Assembly: GCF_014640155.1 (NCBI RefSeq) | Contig: NZ_BMGK01000002.1 | Location: 196,589-260,588 of the forward strand | DNA: 64,000 nucleotides | Source of the DNA: Planktosalinus lacus | GTDB taxonomy: Bacteria; Bacteroidota; Bacteroidia; Flavobacteriales; Flavobacteriaceae | Direction: 5' to 3' | Part shown: positions 34,097 to 45,186 of the stretch, piece by piece | Layout of the letters: each line of letters starts with the position of its first letter | How positions within the stretch are numbered: position 1 is the stretch's first letter | Program-made: the position numbers and the translations under genes | The notes under the pieces: generated by a model | Told to the model about the DNA's origin: nothing | What the model saw: the letters and a program-made list of their open reading frames with translations, nothing else | The model's database searches: none

Positions 34097-34937
34097 CAGA
34101 CCTTCAAGGTTTTTGAAACCTTGAAGGTCTGAGGGGTCTCAAAGATAAAGAATATTTTTTGTTGGACATCAACCCTTGAAGGGTTCTTAACCCTTCAAGG
34201 GTTGAGCTTGGGTTTGGAACCCTGAAAGGGTTAAATTGGATGGATATTTATGACAGTATTTAAAATGCTCCATATCTCCAAAATAATCGACTACTTCTTC
34301 CTTAAGTAGCGTGGGTGCATTTGAAGAAATAATGGATTTATAAGAACAATACTTCCATTCTTCAGCACGTTGAGTCAAGCCTGCTTTTATGGGGTTAAAA
34401 TGTATGTAGTGAATTAATTTCCTCAGGTAGTTTTCATCTGTAATCACCTTTCTTTTAAAGGTATGCATAAACAGGTTGCCTTTTCGGTTGTGTTGTTTGT
34501 TGAAGGCTTTTGCATATGCATTAAAGAAATTGCTGAATTGTCTGGAAATCAAACATTCAAGGTTTTTGAAACCTTGAAGGTTTGAGTTCGCTCTTTCAAT
34601 TTTATCTTTAAAATATTCATTTAAAACCGCTTCTTTTTTTACCCTCACCAAAAAATGAAAATGATTGGGCATTAAGCAATAGCAAAACGTGTCGACAATG
34701 GGAGAGATGTACTCATCGTATTTTTTAAGGAAGTACCGGTAATTATCGTCAGATAAAAACAACTGTTCGTTTCCGTTGGCACGATTGTAAATGTGGTAGG
34801 TGTTTTCCGGTTCCAGAATGGCTTTGGTGTCTTGCATCGTATAACCATTTAACCCTTGAAGGGTTGAGGTTGTTTGTGGTAATAAAAATAAAGAAAAGAT
34901 TTCAAACCTTCAAGGTTTTTTGAAACCTTGAAGGTTT
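34097..34937. repeat. CCTTGAAGG palindrome cluster around and inside the RAYT gene
   Basis: Members are at 34097-34131 (16-base arms, 3-base loop), 34171-34185 and 34189-34203 (AACCCTTGAAGGGTT and AACCCTTCAAGGGTT), 34218-34232, 34551-34583 (inside the coding sequence), 34851-34865 and 34904-34937. Two stem types, ACCCTT and ACCTT, recur, with centres TGAA or TCAA. The transposase stop codon is between the two palindromes of the 34171-34203 pair. Confidence 0.85.
34187..34837 (-). CDS. REP-associated tyrosine transposase (RAYT-type, HUH/Y1)
   Basis: This 216-residue protein has NTYHIYNRANGNEQLF at the start, the HUH motif CLMPNHFHFLVRV (His59, His61), the RAYT-typical NKQHNRKGNLFMHTFKRKVI and the catalytic Tyr144 in LRKLIHYIHFNPIKAG. 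Residues 85-96 (SNLQGFKNLECL) are encoded by a complete palindrome of its own repeat family. The last 16 residues (NLTLSGFQTQAQPLKG) also come from such palindromes, so the C-terminus has been rewritten. The core motifs remain intact. It is not closely related to the IS200-like protein at 22944. Confidence 0.9.
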   Translation of the reverse strand: MQDTKAILEPENTYHIYNRANGNEQLFLSDDNYRYFLKKYDEYISPIVDTFCYCLMPNHFHFLVRVKKEAVLNEYFKDKIERANSNLQGFKNLECLISRQFSNFFNAYAKAFNKQHNRKGNLFMHTFKRKVITDENYLRKLIHYIHFNPIKAGLTQRAEEWKYCSYKSIISSNAPTLLKEEVVDYFGDMEHFKYCHKYPSNLTLSGFQTQAQPLKG

Positions 34938-34942
34938 TGAAG

Positions 34943-36121
34943 TTAAGAGATTACCCCACTACCCAGTAATTCTTCATCGTTATACCATGCAACAAACTGT
35001 CCTTCGGTGATGGCCGATTGCGGGTTTGCAAAGAGTACATACAGTCCGTTATCTGTTTGATGGAGTGTTGCCTGATCGAGTGGCTGGCGGTATCTGATTC
35101 TTGCTTGTACCTCCATTGTTTCTCCTTCGTTGAGCTTTAAATCTTCACGTACCCAATGAATTTCATCTTGTTTTACAAAAAGTCCTTTGCGGTATAAACC
35201 CGGATGGTTTTTGCCCTGGCCTGTATAAATAATGTTGTTATCCACATCGGTTTCGATGATAAAAAGGGGGTCTTTGGTGCCACCCACAGCGAGCCCTTTG
35301 CGCTGTCCTTTGGTAAAGAAATGAGCTCCCTGATGTTTGCCCACCACTTTACCATCCTGAGGGGTATACACAAACTTTTTACTTTCTGTGAGTAACTTAT
35401 TTTCATCAGTTGCTGATTGCCCGTTAAAAACGGGGCTGTTTTCAGGCACTTCAACGATGACTCCTTCTTTAGGCTTGAGTTGTTGCTGTAAAAAATCGGG
35501 TAAACGCACTTTACCAATAAAACAGAGTCCTTGAGAGTCTCGTTTATCGGCAGTGACAAGTCCTTGTTCTTTAGCGATTTGGCGTACTTCCGGTTTGAGT
35601 AGTTCTCCAACCGGAAACAGGGTCTTTGCCAATTGTTCTTGTGACAGCTGACACAGAAAATAAGATTGATCTTTGTTGGGGTCTTTCCCTGCCAGCAAAC
35701 GATGGATGGTTTTATCATCTTTAGTCACAGTATCTTTACGGCAGTAATGGCCTGTGGCAACAAAATTTGCTCCCAGGTCGAGGGCAATTTTAAGGAAGAC
35801 ATCAAATTTGATTTCGCGGTTACAAAGCACGTCGGGGTTTGGTGTGCGGCCCCTTTCATATTCCCTGAACATATAATCAACGATGCGTTCTTTGTACTCC
35901 TCGCTCAGGTCAACGGTTTGGAAGGGAATGCCCAGTTTATTGGCCACAATCATGGCATCGTTACTATCCTCCAGCCAGGGGCATTCATCTGAGATGGTGA
36001 CTGAATCGTCGTGCCAGTTTTTCATGAATAACCCAATCACCTCATACCCTTGTTCTTTTAACAGGTATGCGGCCACACTTGAATCTACACCTCCGCTAAG
36101 TCCTACTACTACTCTTTTCAT
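34943..36121 (-). CDS. mnmA: tRNA-specific 2-thiouridylase
   Basis: This 392-residue enzyme has the PP-loop [31 protein letters not shown] with the first catalytic Cys, [11 protein letters not shown], and [11 protein letters not shown] with the second catalytic Cys. It places sulfur on U34 of tRNAs for Lys, Glu and Gln. I use ATG 36121 (MKRVVVG); ATG 36127 and a GTG at 36130 are possible. It lies between the RAYT cluster and yidC. A GC-rich hairpin CACCCGC/GCGGGTG (about 36127-36144) overlaps its start region. Confidence 0.95.
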   Translation of the reverse strand: MKRVVVGLSGGVDSSVAAYLLKEQGYEVIGLFMKNWHDDSVTISDECPWLEDSNDAMIVANKLGIPFQTVDLSEEYKERIVDYMFREYERGRTPNPDVLCNREIKFDVFLKIALDLGANFVATGHYCRKDTVTKDDKTIHRLLAGKDPNKDQSYFLCQLSQEQLAKTLFPVGELLKPEVRQIAKEQGLVTADKRDSQGLCFIGKVRLPDFLQQQLKPKEGVIVEVPENSPVFNGQSATDENKLLTESKKFVYTPQDGKVVGKHQGAHFFTKGQRKGLAVGGTKDPLFIIETDVDNNIIYTGQGKNHPGLYRKGLFVKQDEIHWVREDLKLNEGETMEVQARIRYRQPLDQATLHQTDNGLYVLFANPQSAITEGQFVAWYNDEELLGSGVIS

Positions 36122-36187
36122 ATCCATCACCCGCGCAGGCGGGTGCCTTGTTATTTATTTTTAGAACTGCAAAATTACAAAATAAAA

Positions 36188-36211
36188 AAGAGGAAGTACA
36201 GGCTTCCTCTT
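36188..36211 (-). terminator. Terminator of yidC (minus strand)
   Basis: AAGAGGAAG and CTTCCTCTT form a 9-base stem with a 6-base loop, followed on the minus strand by TTTTTATTTT. It lies about 27 bases beyond the yidC stop. Confidence 0.75.
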
Positions 36212-36237
36212 TCTTTAACTCCTTGTTTAGAAAAGGA

Positions 36238-38136
36238 TTATTTTTTCTTTTTTTGTTCCTGTATTTGTTTTTGTTTTTCTGCCTGCTCCATAATTTCAGA
36301 CATTTTTCGCTGAAAGCGGTTTTGCTTTTTAGGTTGTTTCTTTTTCTCTTCAATCTTGGCCAGGATTTTTTGTTCGTCCAGCACAAAATATTTAATTACC
36401 AACATAATTCCAATCGTAATCACGTTGGAGATGAAGTAGTATAATGAGAGTCCGCTGGCAAAATTGTTAAAGAACACCAACATAATGAGTGGTGACAAAT
36501 ACATGATGAATTTCATGTTTGGCATCCCTGGTTGTTGTTGCATTTGCATGGTTTGTCCTGTGGTCATCATCATATAAATAAAGATGGCGATGGATGCCAG
36601 GATGGGGAACAAACTCACGTGGTCTCCATAAAAAGGAATGTAAAACGGCAACTCGGCGATGCTGTCATAACTCGATAAATCGTCTGCCCATAAGAATCCT
36701 TTTTGCCTTAAATCAAACGCAGACGGGAAAAACATAAAGAGCGCATAAAACACCGGGAGCTGCATCAATGCCGGTATACAACCCGCCATGGGGCTTGCTC
36801 CTGCTTTGCTGTACAGCTTCATGGTTTCCTGCTGTTTTTTCATTGCGTTGTCTTTGTACTTCTTGGTGATTTCCTCAATTTCAGGACGCAGTATTTTCAT
36901 TTTCGCCTGGGAGAGGTATTGTTTGTACTGTACCGGTGACAAGGCGATTTTTATCAAAATGGTCATCACAATGATGATGATTCCATAGCTGGTGATCCAG
37001 GTTGCCAGCCAGGTAAACAAGGGCATGAAAAGGAATTTGTTAATCCACCCAAAAATACCCCATCCCAGTGGAATGATTTCATCGAGGTTACGCTCATAGC
37101 CATCCAGGATTTTAAAATCGCTGGGGCCATAATACCAGTTCATCGTATAAGAAAGCTCTCCTGCTTTGAATTCCAACGGAAATTTGGAAACAAAGTTTTT
37201 TGTATAAAGGGAATCAATTTCTTCGTCTTCCACCAGGTTTTCTGAAGTGAAGTGTGCCGTTTTAAACGGTGTGTCTGTCAATAAGACCGAAGTAAAGAAA
37301 TGTTGTTTGTATGCAATCCAGGTGACATCGCGGGCATCATCTTCGGTTAAGCTGCCTTGCCCTAGGTAATCGTCTTTTCCGTCTTCATATTCCCACAACA
37401 TTTCAGTATATCTGTTTTCATAGGAAATACTTTTTGCTTTACGGTGGGCTTTGAGCTGCCATAGTGCTTCAGCCGGGTTGGAGGTGTTGATGATATTGTT
37501 CAACCCTTGCGTTTGAATTGCAAAATCGAGCATATATTCGCCCGGTTTCAACTCATAGCGGTATTCCAGGTATTGATTTTCTGACGCTTTAAGTTTCATT
37601 GAGAGAATGGTGTTTTCACCACTTTGTGTCAATGAAGGTTCAAAGAACAGGTCGCGTGTGTTTAAGAGGCGGTTATCTGCCTGAAACTGCAGGTTGAAAT
37701 CGGCATTTCCATCTTTAATAAGATACACCGGAATGGAGTCGAATGTTTTGTGCTTTTTTAGGGTAGCTTCAACTATATAGCCCCCTTTGTTGCTGATTTT
37801 TAACTCAAGGATATCGTTTTCAAGGGTAGTGACCTCTTCGGTTGCTGAAGGCAGGGTAGCCGCGTATGCAAAAGAACCCAATTGATTTTTCAGGGCTTCC
37901 ATTCGTAACGAATCTGAAGCCGGCTCCTGAGTAGTTGTTTCTGTTACGACCGGTGTAGCGGGAGTTTCAGCAGGTGTTGTTGTGGTATCTGCCGCTTTTT
38001 CTACTTGTTCAGTTTTTGCCCGTTCTATCAGTTCTTCTTCTGTTGGAGCGTTTTGATAAAGCATCCAGATAAGGATGAGTGCGATGAGCACAAATCCTAT
38101 CAACGAATTATAGTCAAATTTCTTTTCTTCTATCAT
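36238..38136 (-). CDS. yidC: Membrane protein insertase YidC
   Basis: This 632-residue protein has one N-terminal membrane segment (LIGFVLIALILIWMLYQ), an acidic and Thr-rich linker, a large periplasmic domain (about 90-370) and a five-helix insertase core. The core begins near LFMPLFTWLATWI and includes SYGIIIIVMTILIKIALSPVQYKQYLSQAKM, the cytoplasmic loop with RPEIEEITKKYKDNAMKKQQE, and LYYFISNVITIG. A Lys/Gln-rich tail binds ribosomes. It inserts proteins alone or with SecYEG. The gene follows pyrG by 26 bases, probably in the same transcript, and ends in a terminator. Confidence 0.95.
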   Translation of the reverse strand: MIEEKKFDYNSLIGFVLIALILIWMLYQNAPTEEELIERAKTEQVEKAADTTTTPAETPATPVVTETTTQEPASDSLRMEALKNQLGSFAYAATLPSATEEVTTLENDILELKISNKGGYIVEATLKKHKTFDSIPVYLIKDGNADFNLQFQADNRLLNTRDLFFEPSLTQSGENTILSMKLKASENQYLEYRYELKPGEYMLDFAIQTQGLNNIINTSNPAEALWQLKAHRKAKSISYENRYTEMLWEYEDGKDDYLGQGSLTEDDARDVTWIAYKQHFFTSVLLTDTPFKTAHFTSENLVEDEEIDSLYTKNFVSKFPLEFKAGELSYTMNWYYGPSDFKILDGYERNLDEIIPLGWGIFGWINKFLFMPLFTWLATWITSYGIIIIVMTILIKIALSPVQYKQYLSQAKMKILRPEIEEITKKYKDNAMKKQQETMKLYSKAGASPMAGCIPALMQLPVFYALFMFFPSAFDLRQKGFLWADDLSSYDSIAELPFYIPFYGDHVSLFPILASIAIFIYMMMTTGQTMQMQQQPGMPNMKFIMYLSPLIMLVFFNNFASGLSLYYFISNVITIGIMLVIKYFVLDEQKILAKIEEKKKQPKKQNRFQRKMSEIMEQAEKQKQIQEQKKKK

Positions 38137-38162
38137 GTCAATTTATTGGTTTCCCCTAGGGG

Positions 38163-39803
<1,641 letters not shown>

Positions 39804-39874
39804 TCAGATGTTAGATTTGAGAAAAACAGATTTTAGAACTGGTAAAATCACCTTTCTCATATTTTTTCAATGCG

Positions 39875-39882
39875 CAAAAATA
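39875..39882 (-). promoter_or_regulatory. -7 box of pyrG
   Basis: TATTTTTG on the minus strand fits TAnnTTTG and lies about 87 bases before the pyrG ATG. No convincing -33 element is visible. Confidence 0.3.
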
Positions 39883-39943
39883 CAAAGAAGAAATGATACT
39901 CGGTAATGAATTTTTGTTTATCTAAAGGGAATTACTGTGGGTG

Positions 39944-40171
39944 TTACTTAGGATAGGTTCGCCTGATGTTGTAGATAAGTTCTTCCAGACCGTTGAGCTT
40001 GATTTCATACATTTGCTCCATCATGTGTCCCAGTTTACCCTCCGGAAAGCCTTTTTGTTTAAACCACACAAAATAAAATTCAGGGATGTCAATCAGGTCA
40101 ATGTTTTTGTACTTGCCAAAAGGCATTTTGTAATGCGCCAGTTCGATGAGCTTATGGGGATTTGGTTCCAA
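39944..40171 (-). CDS. DUF3820 family protein
   Basis: This 75-residue protein has the DUF3820 core YKMPFGKYKNIDLIDIPEFYFVWFKQKGFPEGKLG, followed by MYEIKLNGLEELI. The start is TTG 40171 (residues EPNPHK follow), because family members extend about 15 residues before MPFGKY and no ATG occurs there. The family may bind nucleic acid or be part of DNA-handling proteins, but no function is established to my knowledge. It is the last of a small minus-strand group with the toxin-antitoxin pair. Confidence 0.7.
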   Translation of the reverse strand: MEPNPHKLIELAHYKMPFGKYKNIDLIDIPEFYFVWFKQKGFPEGKLGHMMEQMYEIKLNGLEELIYNIRRTYPK

Positions 40172-40183
40172 TTATTTTAATAT

Positions 40184-40486
40184 TTATTGATTTCTTTTAG
40201 TCCAGGCCTTCGGATTCAATGCCATATGGAATACTCCTGAAACAAAAATTATTTTTTCTTCTTCGTAGTACTTATAGTGAATTGTAAAAGGAAAGCTTTT
40301 TACGATACAAACTCTTATTTTAGAATAAATTACTGGTGAGGCTAAAGGGTTTTTTCTTATATAATTTACTGTAGACTCAACATTACTTAAAAACCGTAAA
40401 CCTAGTCCGCTTTGTTTGTGCTCGTACCAGTTTACTGCTTCATCGAGATCAAACTGAGCTTCATTTGAAATTACTACATAAATCAT
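40184..40486 (-). CDS. RelE/ParE-type toxin
   Basis: This 100-residue protein matches the ParE/RelE fold: EAQFDLDEAVNWYEHKQSGLGLRFLSNVESTVNYIRKNP, then RVCIVKSFPFTIHYKYYEEEKIIFVSGVFHMALNPKAW. It should be either an mRNA interferase or a gyrase poison; the sequence does not settle this. It overlaps the upstream antitoxin gene by 4 bases, the usual arrangement. Its stop is 12 bases from the start of the DUF3820 gene. Confidence 0.85.
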   Translation of the reverse strand: MIYVVISNEAQFDLDEAVNWYEHKQSGLGLRFLSNVESTVNYIRKNPLASPVIYSKIRVCIVKSFPFTIHYKYYEEEKIIFVSGVFHMALNPKAWTKRNQ

Positions 40487-40704
40487 TTGTATTTATTCGC
40501 AATCGATTCCATGGCTTTATCAAACGCTATTGCTTTATCAGGGTTTTCCTCATATTCTTTCACTCTTTTTAAAACCTCTTTTCTTTGCCAATCGGGAATT
40601 GATTGGGTAAATGACATTGCATCGATATAACCCAAAATTCTTTCCAAAACATCTTGAGGAGCATGTTTCAGTCTTTCATTTATTTCTTCTAAAGTGCTCT
40701 GCAT
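40483..40704 (-). CDS. Antitoxin of the RelE/ParE-type pair
   Basis: This 73-residue acidic, helical protein has LEEINERLKHAPQDVLERILGYIDAM, then a C-terminal IPDWQRKEVLKRVKEYEENPDKAIAFDKAMESI. That ending resembles the putative addiction-module components that partner ParE-like toxins, in which the C-terminal helix wraps the toxin. It precedes and overlaps the toxin gene by 4 bases. No DNA-binding motif is clear. Confidence 0.75.
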   Translation of the reverse strand: MQSTLEEINERLKHAPQDVLERILGYIDAMSFTQSIPDWQRKEVLKRVKEYEENPDKAIAFDKAMESIANKYK

Positions 40705-40756
40705 CTTTTTATAATTTTTCAGATTAAAGATAAAAATAATTAAAGAAATAAATAAA

Positions 40757-41290
40757 CTAGCTGTCTATATTCCATTTTTCCAGTTTCTTAAGTTCTTCTT
40801 CAATATATTTTTGCCAATCCCTTTCTTTTTCAATGTTCATGGAGTGATTGGTTTCCTTGTCAAAGCGGTCTTGCATTTGCTGACGTTCACGGTTTAATTT
40901 TGTAAAAATAGCGGGGAGTTCGTTTTTATATTTCTTTGTCACTGTATATTCAGCAAAGGCCTTTCGCAACTTTCGGGCGTGTATTTCAGTGATATCAAAA
41001 TGGGCTTGCTCGTGTTTTAAAATATGGTCATTGATTTTATCGGGCTTTGCCCAGGACATTTCCGGGTAGAAATAGGCATCTACTTTGGTAGTGAGGTGAA
41101 TGATTTCGTTTTCAATTGTAACTCCATAATTAAAGGCAATGCCTGAGTGGGTTAATGCCGCAAAAGAACTCCTGGTATCGGGTTTACCCTGGAAGTCTTC
41201 CCAGCTCAATTGTTGGTGCTCATTCCAGGAAATAACCATGGGATCTTCTGCCTGAAAAAGAAACAATACTAAAAACGCAACAAGTTTCAT
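40757..41290 (-). CDS. DUF922 family predicted periplasmic metalloprotease-like protein
   Basis: This 177-residue protein has a short signal peptide (LVAFLVLFLFQAED). The core matches DUF922: LSWEDFQGKPDTRSSFAALTHSGI, and SWAKPDKINDHILKHEQAHFDITEIHARKL. HEQAH is the HExxH-like zinc motif and the later EIHAR could supply further ligands. The C-terminal helix is charged (YIEEELKKLEKW). The substrate is unknown. It lies 30 bases after the LysM protein gene and is probably co-transcribed with it. Confidence 0.75.
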   Translation of the reverse strand: MKLVAFLVLFLFQAEDPMVISWNEHQQLSWEDFQGKPDTRSSFAALTHSGIAFNYGVTIENEIIHLTTKVDAYFYPEMSWAKPDKINDHILKHEQAHFDITEIHARKLRKAFAEYTVTKKYKNELPAIFTKLNRERQQMQDRFDKETNHSMNIEKERDWQKYIEEELKKLEKWNIDS

Positions 41291-41320
41291 AGGCCGGTAT
41301 TATTTAATTTTGCACTGATT

Positions 41321-43285
41321 TTATTCAACTTCAACCAACAGCAGTTCTTTGGTATATTTAACAATATAGACTGCATTGTTGTTGTAACCACCCTGTGCAT
41401 TTCTCACATAGTTAAATTTATTTTCAACATAGACTGTTTCCCCGTCGATGGCTTCATTGGCATCAAAAATGTTATCGGCGGAAGCCATCCTCAACAAGGC
41501 GTCATAGGTAATATCAAACCCTCTGGTTGCAAAACGATTGGGTAAGGACCCATAACGGGTTTGGTATTCATTTATAAAATCATTTTCCTTAGTAAAGTCA
41601 AAACCTTTATTCCAGGAAGGATAAGTAAAATCCAGATTTGCCAGGTGCATATTTGAAACCTCCCTGAAGTCAAACGCATCATTTTTATCTGTTGTAAATA
41701 ATTGAATTGAATTGCTTCTGCTCAAGCTGTTTAAAACTCCGATGGCACTACTCACCACAGAAATATTGGATGATTCCAGTAACACCCAGTTTTCGGTTTC
41801 TTTATTAATGCCTTTGGCGATGTCTTCAGTTCTAAAAAAGTTGCCTTCCCTAGGTTTTATGACCACGATGCCCGGAAACAAGTTTTGTATGCGTTGAATC
41901 TTTGAAGACCCGGGTTGATCTGTAATTAAAATCAATTTTTTGCCGGTGCTGTTGGCGGTCAAATAAGACAGCATTCTATTTTCAAGTATTTTGTCCTGTG
42001 GGATGCTTTGAATAAAATTGGAATACATTTTTCCCTGACGGTTGCTCAATGGAGAGATTACCGGGATGTTTTGGCTTGACAATTCGGAAGCAGTGCGCTC
42101 CACCAAGGTTTGTCGTAATGGACCAATCACCAAATCAACGTCTTGAATATTTTTTGAACGGAAAAGAGATAGCACACCGCCTTCTGTTTCACGGGAATCA
42201 AACACATGCATTTTTACAGAGATGCCTTTTTGTTTGGCAAACTCGGTCGCAATCAGCATACCGGTATAAAAGTCCAGCGCCAGCCGCATGGTTGAATTGT
42301 TCTTAAGTTGTTCTTCATTTAATTCAAGTGAATCTTTTTGAATTTTCTGTAATTCAAAAGGAAGAAAAACCACGAGGTTTTTCGTTTCAAAATTTGAAAG
42401 GCTATACTCCAGGTTTATAATTCTTTCAGGGGTGATTACAACTTCAGAAGGGGTTTCACCACTAGTTGCTTTGGGCACTTTTATGACCATTCCTTCTTTA
42501 AGGCCGTCAATAATATGTGGGTTGAGTGCTTTGAGTTCTTCTTCGGTCAGACCAAAAAGTACTTTCATTCTGTAAAAACCTTCTTTTGGTTTTACGGTGT
42601 AGAAGGTATAGTTACTGTCTTCTTCCTCTAAGGGTTTTTCATCGATGGATTTTTTAGGAACATTGAGCACGGTTCCAACTGAAATATCATCACTCCCATA
42701 AATAGAAGGGTTGAGAGCTTCCAGCTCGGCTACTGAAATATTGTATTGTTTTGCAATGCCAAATTTAGTTTCCTGTGATGCTACTTTGTGTTTTCCCGGC
42801 AAAAGTTCCTCTGAGGTCGACTGGGTGACAGCGCTGTTGTATGGAGAAATGATGGTTACTTTTTTTAGAGGAATCTTGATTTTCTCTCCCCGTCTCAGTT
42901 CGCTGGAATAAAGATGTTTGTTGTATTTTTTTATTTCTTCTACGGAAGTGCCATAGGCTGTTGCTATTCCAAAAATAGTTTCTTTGCGTTTAACTTTGTG
43001 TGTTTTAAAACTCACCTCCCCATTGTCTGGGTTTGAAACTGTTTCCAGCACCTTTGGAATAATCAATACCGTGTTTTCTTTCAATCCCTTTTTCACTTCC
43101 GGATTTAAACGAAACAAATCTGCTTCTGAAATTTGGTATTTTTGGGTAATGCTAAAAACGGTTTCCCCATCCTGCACGCGATGACTCATATAAGAAGTCT
43201 GCGGAAAACACAAGCCGGTATAAAAAATAAGCGATAAAACTAGGATTAACTTCTTCACACTAATTGATTTGGTTTTTGTTATCAT
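41321..43285 (-). CDS. LysM-repeat protein with periplasmic-binding (PBP1-like) domain
   Basis: I start this at ATG 43285 (MITKTKSISVKKLILVLSLIF), giving 654 residues; the longer frame to 43396 only translates intergenic repeat. After a signal peptide there are four LysM domains, beginning near MSHRVQDGETVFSITQKY, KTHKVKRKETIFGIATAYG, KHKVASQETKFGIAKQYN and FYTVKPKEGFYRMKVLFG. A type I periplasmic-binding fold follows (about 295-650: NLVVFLPFELQ, DLVIGPLRQTLVE, NFIQSIPQDKI). It should bind peptidoglycan and a small ligand or partner. This architecture next to guaA is frequent in Flavobacteriia. Confidence 0.8.
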   Translation of the reverse strand: MITKTKSISVKKLILVLSLIFYTGLCFPQTSYMSHRVQDGETVFSITQKYQISEADLFRLNPEVKKGLKENTVLIIPKVLETVSNPDNGEVSFKTHKVKRKETIFGIATAYGTSVEEIKKYNKHLYSSELRRGEKIKIPLKKVTIISPYNSAVTQSTSEELLPGKHKVASQETKFGIAKQYNISVAELEALNPSIYGSDDISVGTVLNVPKKSIDEKPLEEEDSNYTFYTVKPKEGFYRMKVLFGLTEEELKALNPHIIDGLKEGMVIKVPKATSGETPSEVVITPERIINLEYSLSNFETKNLVVFLPFELQKIQKDSLELNEEQLKNNSTMRLALDFYTGMLIATEFAKQKGISVKMHVFDSRETEGGVLSLFRSKNIQDVDLVIGPLRQTLVERTASELSSQNIPVISPLSNRQGKMYSNFIQSIPQDKILENRMLSYLTANSTGKKLILITDQPGSSKIQRIQNLFPGIVVIKPREGNFFRTEDIAKGINKETENWVLLESSNISVVSSAIGVLNSLSRSNSIQLFTTDKNDAFDFREVSNMHLANLDFTYPSWNKGFDFTKENDFINEYQTRYGSLPNRFATRGFDITYDALLRMASADNIFDANEAIDGETVYVENKFNYVRNAQGGYNNNAVYIVKYTKELLLVEVE

Positions 43286-43533
43286 TTTTGGCAGATTGCT
43301 TCTCCGCCTCTGGCGGATCGCAATGACGCTTATGCCGCCAAAAAGATTTAAATTTTCAAATAGTTGACCCGCCTTTGACGGGGTCAGGGTCTTCAAAATT
43401 ATTATTTGAGCTACTAATAGTTGACTCCTCCGGAGTCACTTCTTATATTGCCATTAAGTTAGAATTCATCAAAGTTTCCGGGGTTTAATAATTAAAAATA
43501 ATAATTCAACCTTAAACCTTGAACCTAAAACCC
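43286..43533. repeat. Repeat-containing gap between guaA and the LysM gene
   Basis: It holds CTCCGCC-TCT-GGCGGA (about 43301-43318), GACCCGCC-TTTG-ACGGGGTC (about 43366-43385), GACTCC-TCC-GGAGTC (about 43424-43438) and an ACCTTAA, ACCTTGA, ACCTAAA, ACCCTTA run at a 7-base period (43503-43533). These are single members of the families seen as arrays elsewhere. Confidence 0.6.
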
Positions 43534-45063
43534 TTATTCCCACTCAATAGTTGCAGGGGGTTTTGAGCTGATGTCATATACTACTCTATTAACGCCTTTT
43601 ACCCTATTTATTATATAATTGGATGTTTCCTGCAGAAATTCGTAGGGTAGATTTACCCAGTCTGCGGTCATACCGTCTGTACTTTCAACGGCTCTAAGGG
43701 CCACCACTTTTTCATAAGTACGCTCATCACCCATCACTCCCACAGAGTCAACCGGAAGCAAAATTGCTCCTGCCTGCCAGACTTTTTCATAGAGGTTCCA
43801 TTTTTTCAGGTTATTTATAAAAATGGCATCAACTTCCTGCAAGATACGCACTTTTTCGGGAGTGATGTCTCCTAAAATCCGAATTGCCAAACCGGGACCC
43901 GGAAAGGGATGTCTTCCTAAAATATCCTGTGAAATGCCCAGTTCAGCTCCTACCCGTCTCACCTCATCTTTAAACAACATTCTGAGTGGTTCTACTATTT
44001 TTAACTTCATAAAATCGGGCAAACCACCCACGTTGTGATGTGATTTGATGGTAACTGAGGGTCCGTTTACTGAAACTGATTCGATCACATCGGGGTAAAT
44101 CGTGCCTTGTGCCAGCCAGCTCACATCCTGAATTTGATGGGCTTCATCGTCAAACACTTCTATAAATGCGTTTCCAATGGCTTTCCTTTTGAGTTCAGGA
44201 TCACTTAGCCCGGCAAGTGCACCCAAAAAGCGGGCTGAGGCATCCACTCCTTTTACATTGAGGCCCATGTCTTTATACTGGTGTAGCACATTTTCAAATT
44301 CATCTTTGCGTAACAAGCCATTGTTGACAAAAATGCAATATAAATTTTTCCCTATCGCTTTGTGCAGTAACATCGCCGCTACAGAAGAATCCACACCACC
44401 GCTTAAACCCAGTACGACTTTGTCGTTCTTTAATTTTGCTTTCAATTCATTTACGGTTGTTTCCACAAATGCTGAAGGTGTCCAGGACTGCTCCACACCG
44501 GCAATATTCACCAGAAAGTTTTCAAGCAATTGCTTTCCATCAGTAGTGTGGTACACTTCGGGATGGAACTGAATGGCATAAGTTTGTTCACCGTCAATGC
44601 GGTAGGCTGCGTTTTCGACATCGTGAGTGCTTGCCAGTAAGATACCGTTTTCGGGTAATTTTTTAATAGAGTCACCGTGGCTCATCCACACCTGACTTCC
44701 GGTGGAAATGTTTTGAAAAAGCCCATTGTTTTCTACAATTTTAGAAAGCTTTGCCCGACCATATTCACGGGTATCAGACCGTTCTACACTACCGCCGTAA
44801 AAATGGGCGAGGTATTGTGCTCCATAACAAACAGCCAGCAGTGGTTTGTGGCCGCGAATTACAGACAAATCAGGATGCGGTGCATCTTCTGCTCTAACAG
44901 AAAATGGACTACCTGAGAGGATAACTGCCTTAAATTTTTTGATATCGGCCGGAATTTTGTGGTATGGATGGATCTCGCAATAGATATTTAATTCTCTTAC
45001 ACGTCTTGCGATAAGCTGTGTATATTGCGATCCAAAATCTAGGATGAGGACGTTGTTTTGCAT
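43534..45063 (-). CDS. guaA: GMP synthase (glutamine-hydrolysing)
   Basis: I start this at ATG 45063 ([22 protein letters not shown]), giving 509 residues; the extra 20 residues of the longer frame are not conserved in the family. It has a class I glutaminase ([17 protein letters not shown] with the Cys, and QFHPEVYHT) and an ATP-pyrophosphatase domain with [17 protein letters not shown]. The dimerisation domain ends [16 protein letters not shown]. It converts XMP to GMP. Confidence 0.97.
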   Translation of the reverse strand: MQNNVLILDFGSQYTQLIARRVRELNIYCEIHPYHKIPADIKKFKAVILSGSPFSVRAEDAPHPDLSVIRGHKPLLAVCYGAQYLAHFYGGSVERSDTREYGRAKLSKIVENNGLFQNISTGSQVWMSHGDSIKKLPENGILLASTHDVENAAYRIDGEQTYAIQFHPEVYHTTDGKQLLENFLVNIAGVEQSWTPSAFVETTVNELKAKLKNDKVVLGLSGGVDSSVAAMLLHKAIGKNLYCIFVNNGLLRKDEFENVLHQYKDMGLNVKGVDASARFLGALAGLSDPELKRKAIGNAFIEVFDDEAHQIQDVSWLAQGTIYPDVIESVSVNGPSVTIKSHHNVGGLPDFMKLKIVEPLRMLFKDEVRRVGAELGISQDILGRHPFPGPGLAIRILGDITPEKVRILQEVDAIFINNLKKWNLYEKVWQAGAILLPVDSVGVMGDERTYEKVVALRAVESTDGMTADWVNLPYEFLQETSNYIINRVKGVNRVVYDISSKPPATIEWE

Positions 45064-45186
45064 AGGCAAAAATAGGTCATTTTGATTTTTTGGGCAATGG
45101 AAAATAAGGTAATTTTTACCCAAATTTTGAAAAGGCAGCTTTGGAGTTCAAAAAAAGTTTATCTTAGATTCACTAAACTCGTTACT

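Noticed and set aside
43286-43396. 37-residue N-terminal extension of the LysM protein
   Set aside because: It translates an intergenic GC-rich repeat, and the signal peptide starts at ATG 43285.
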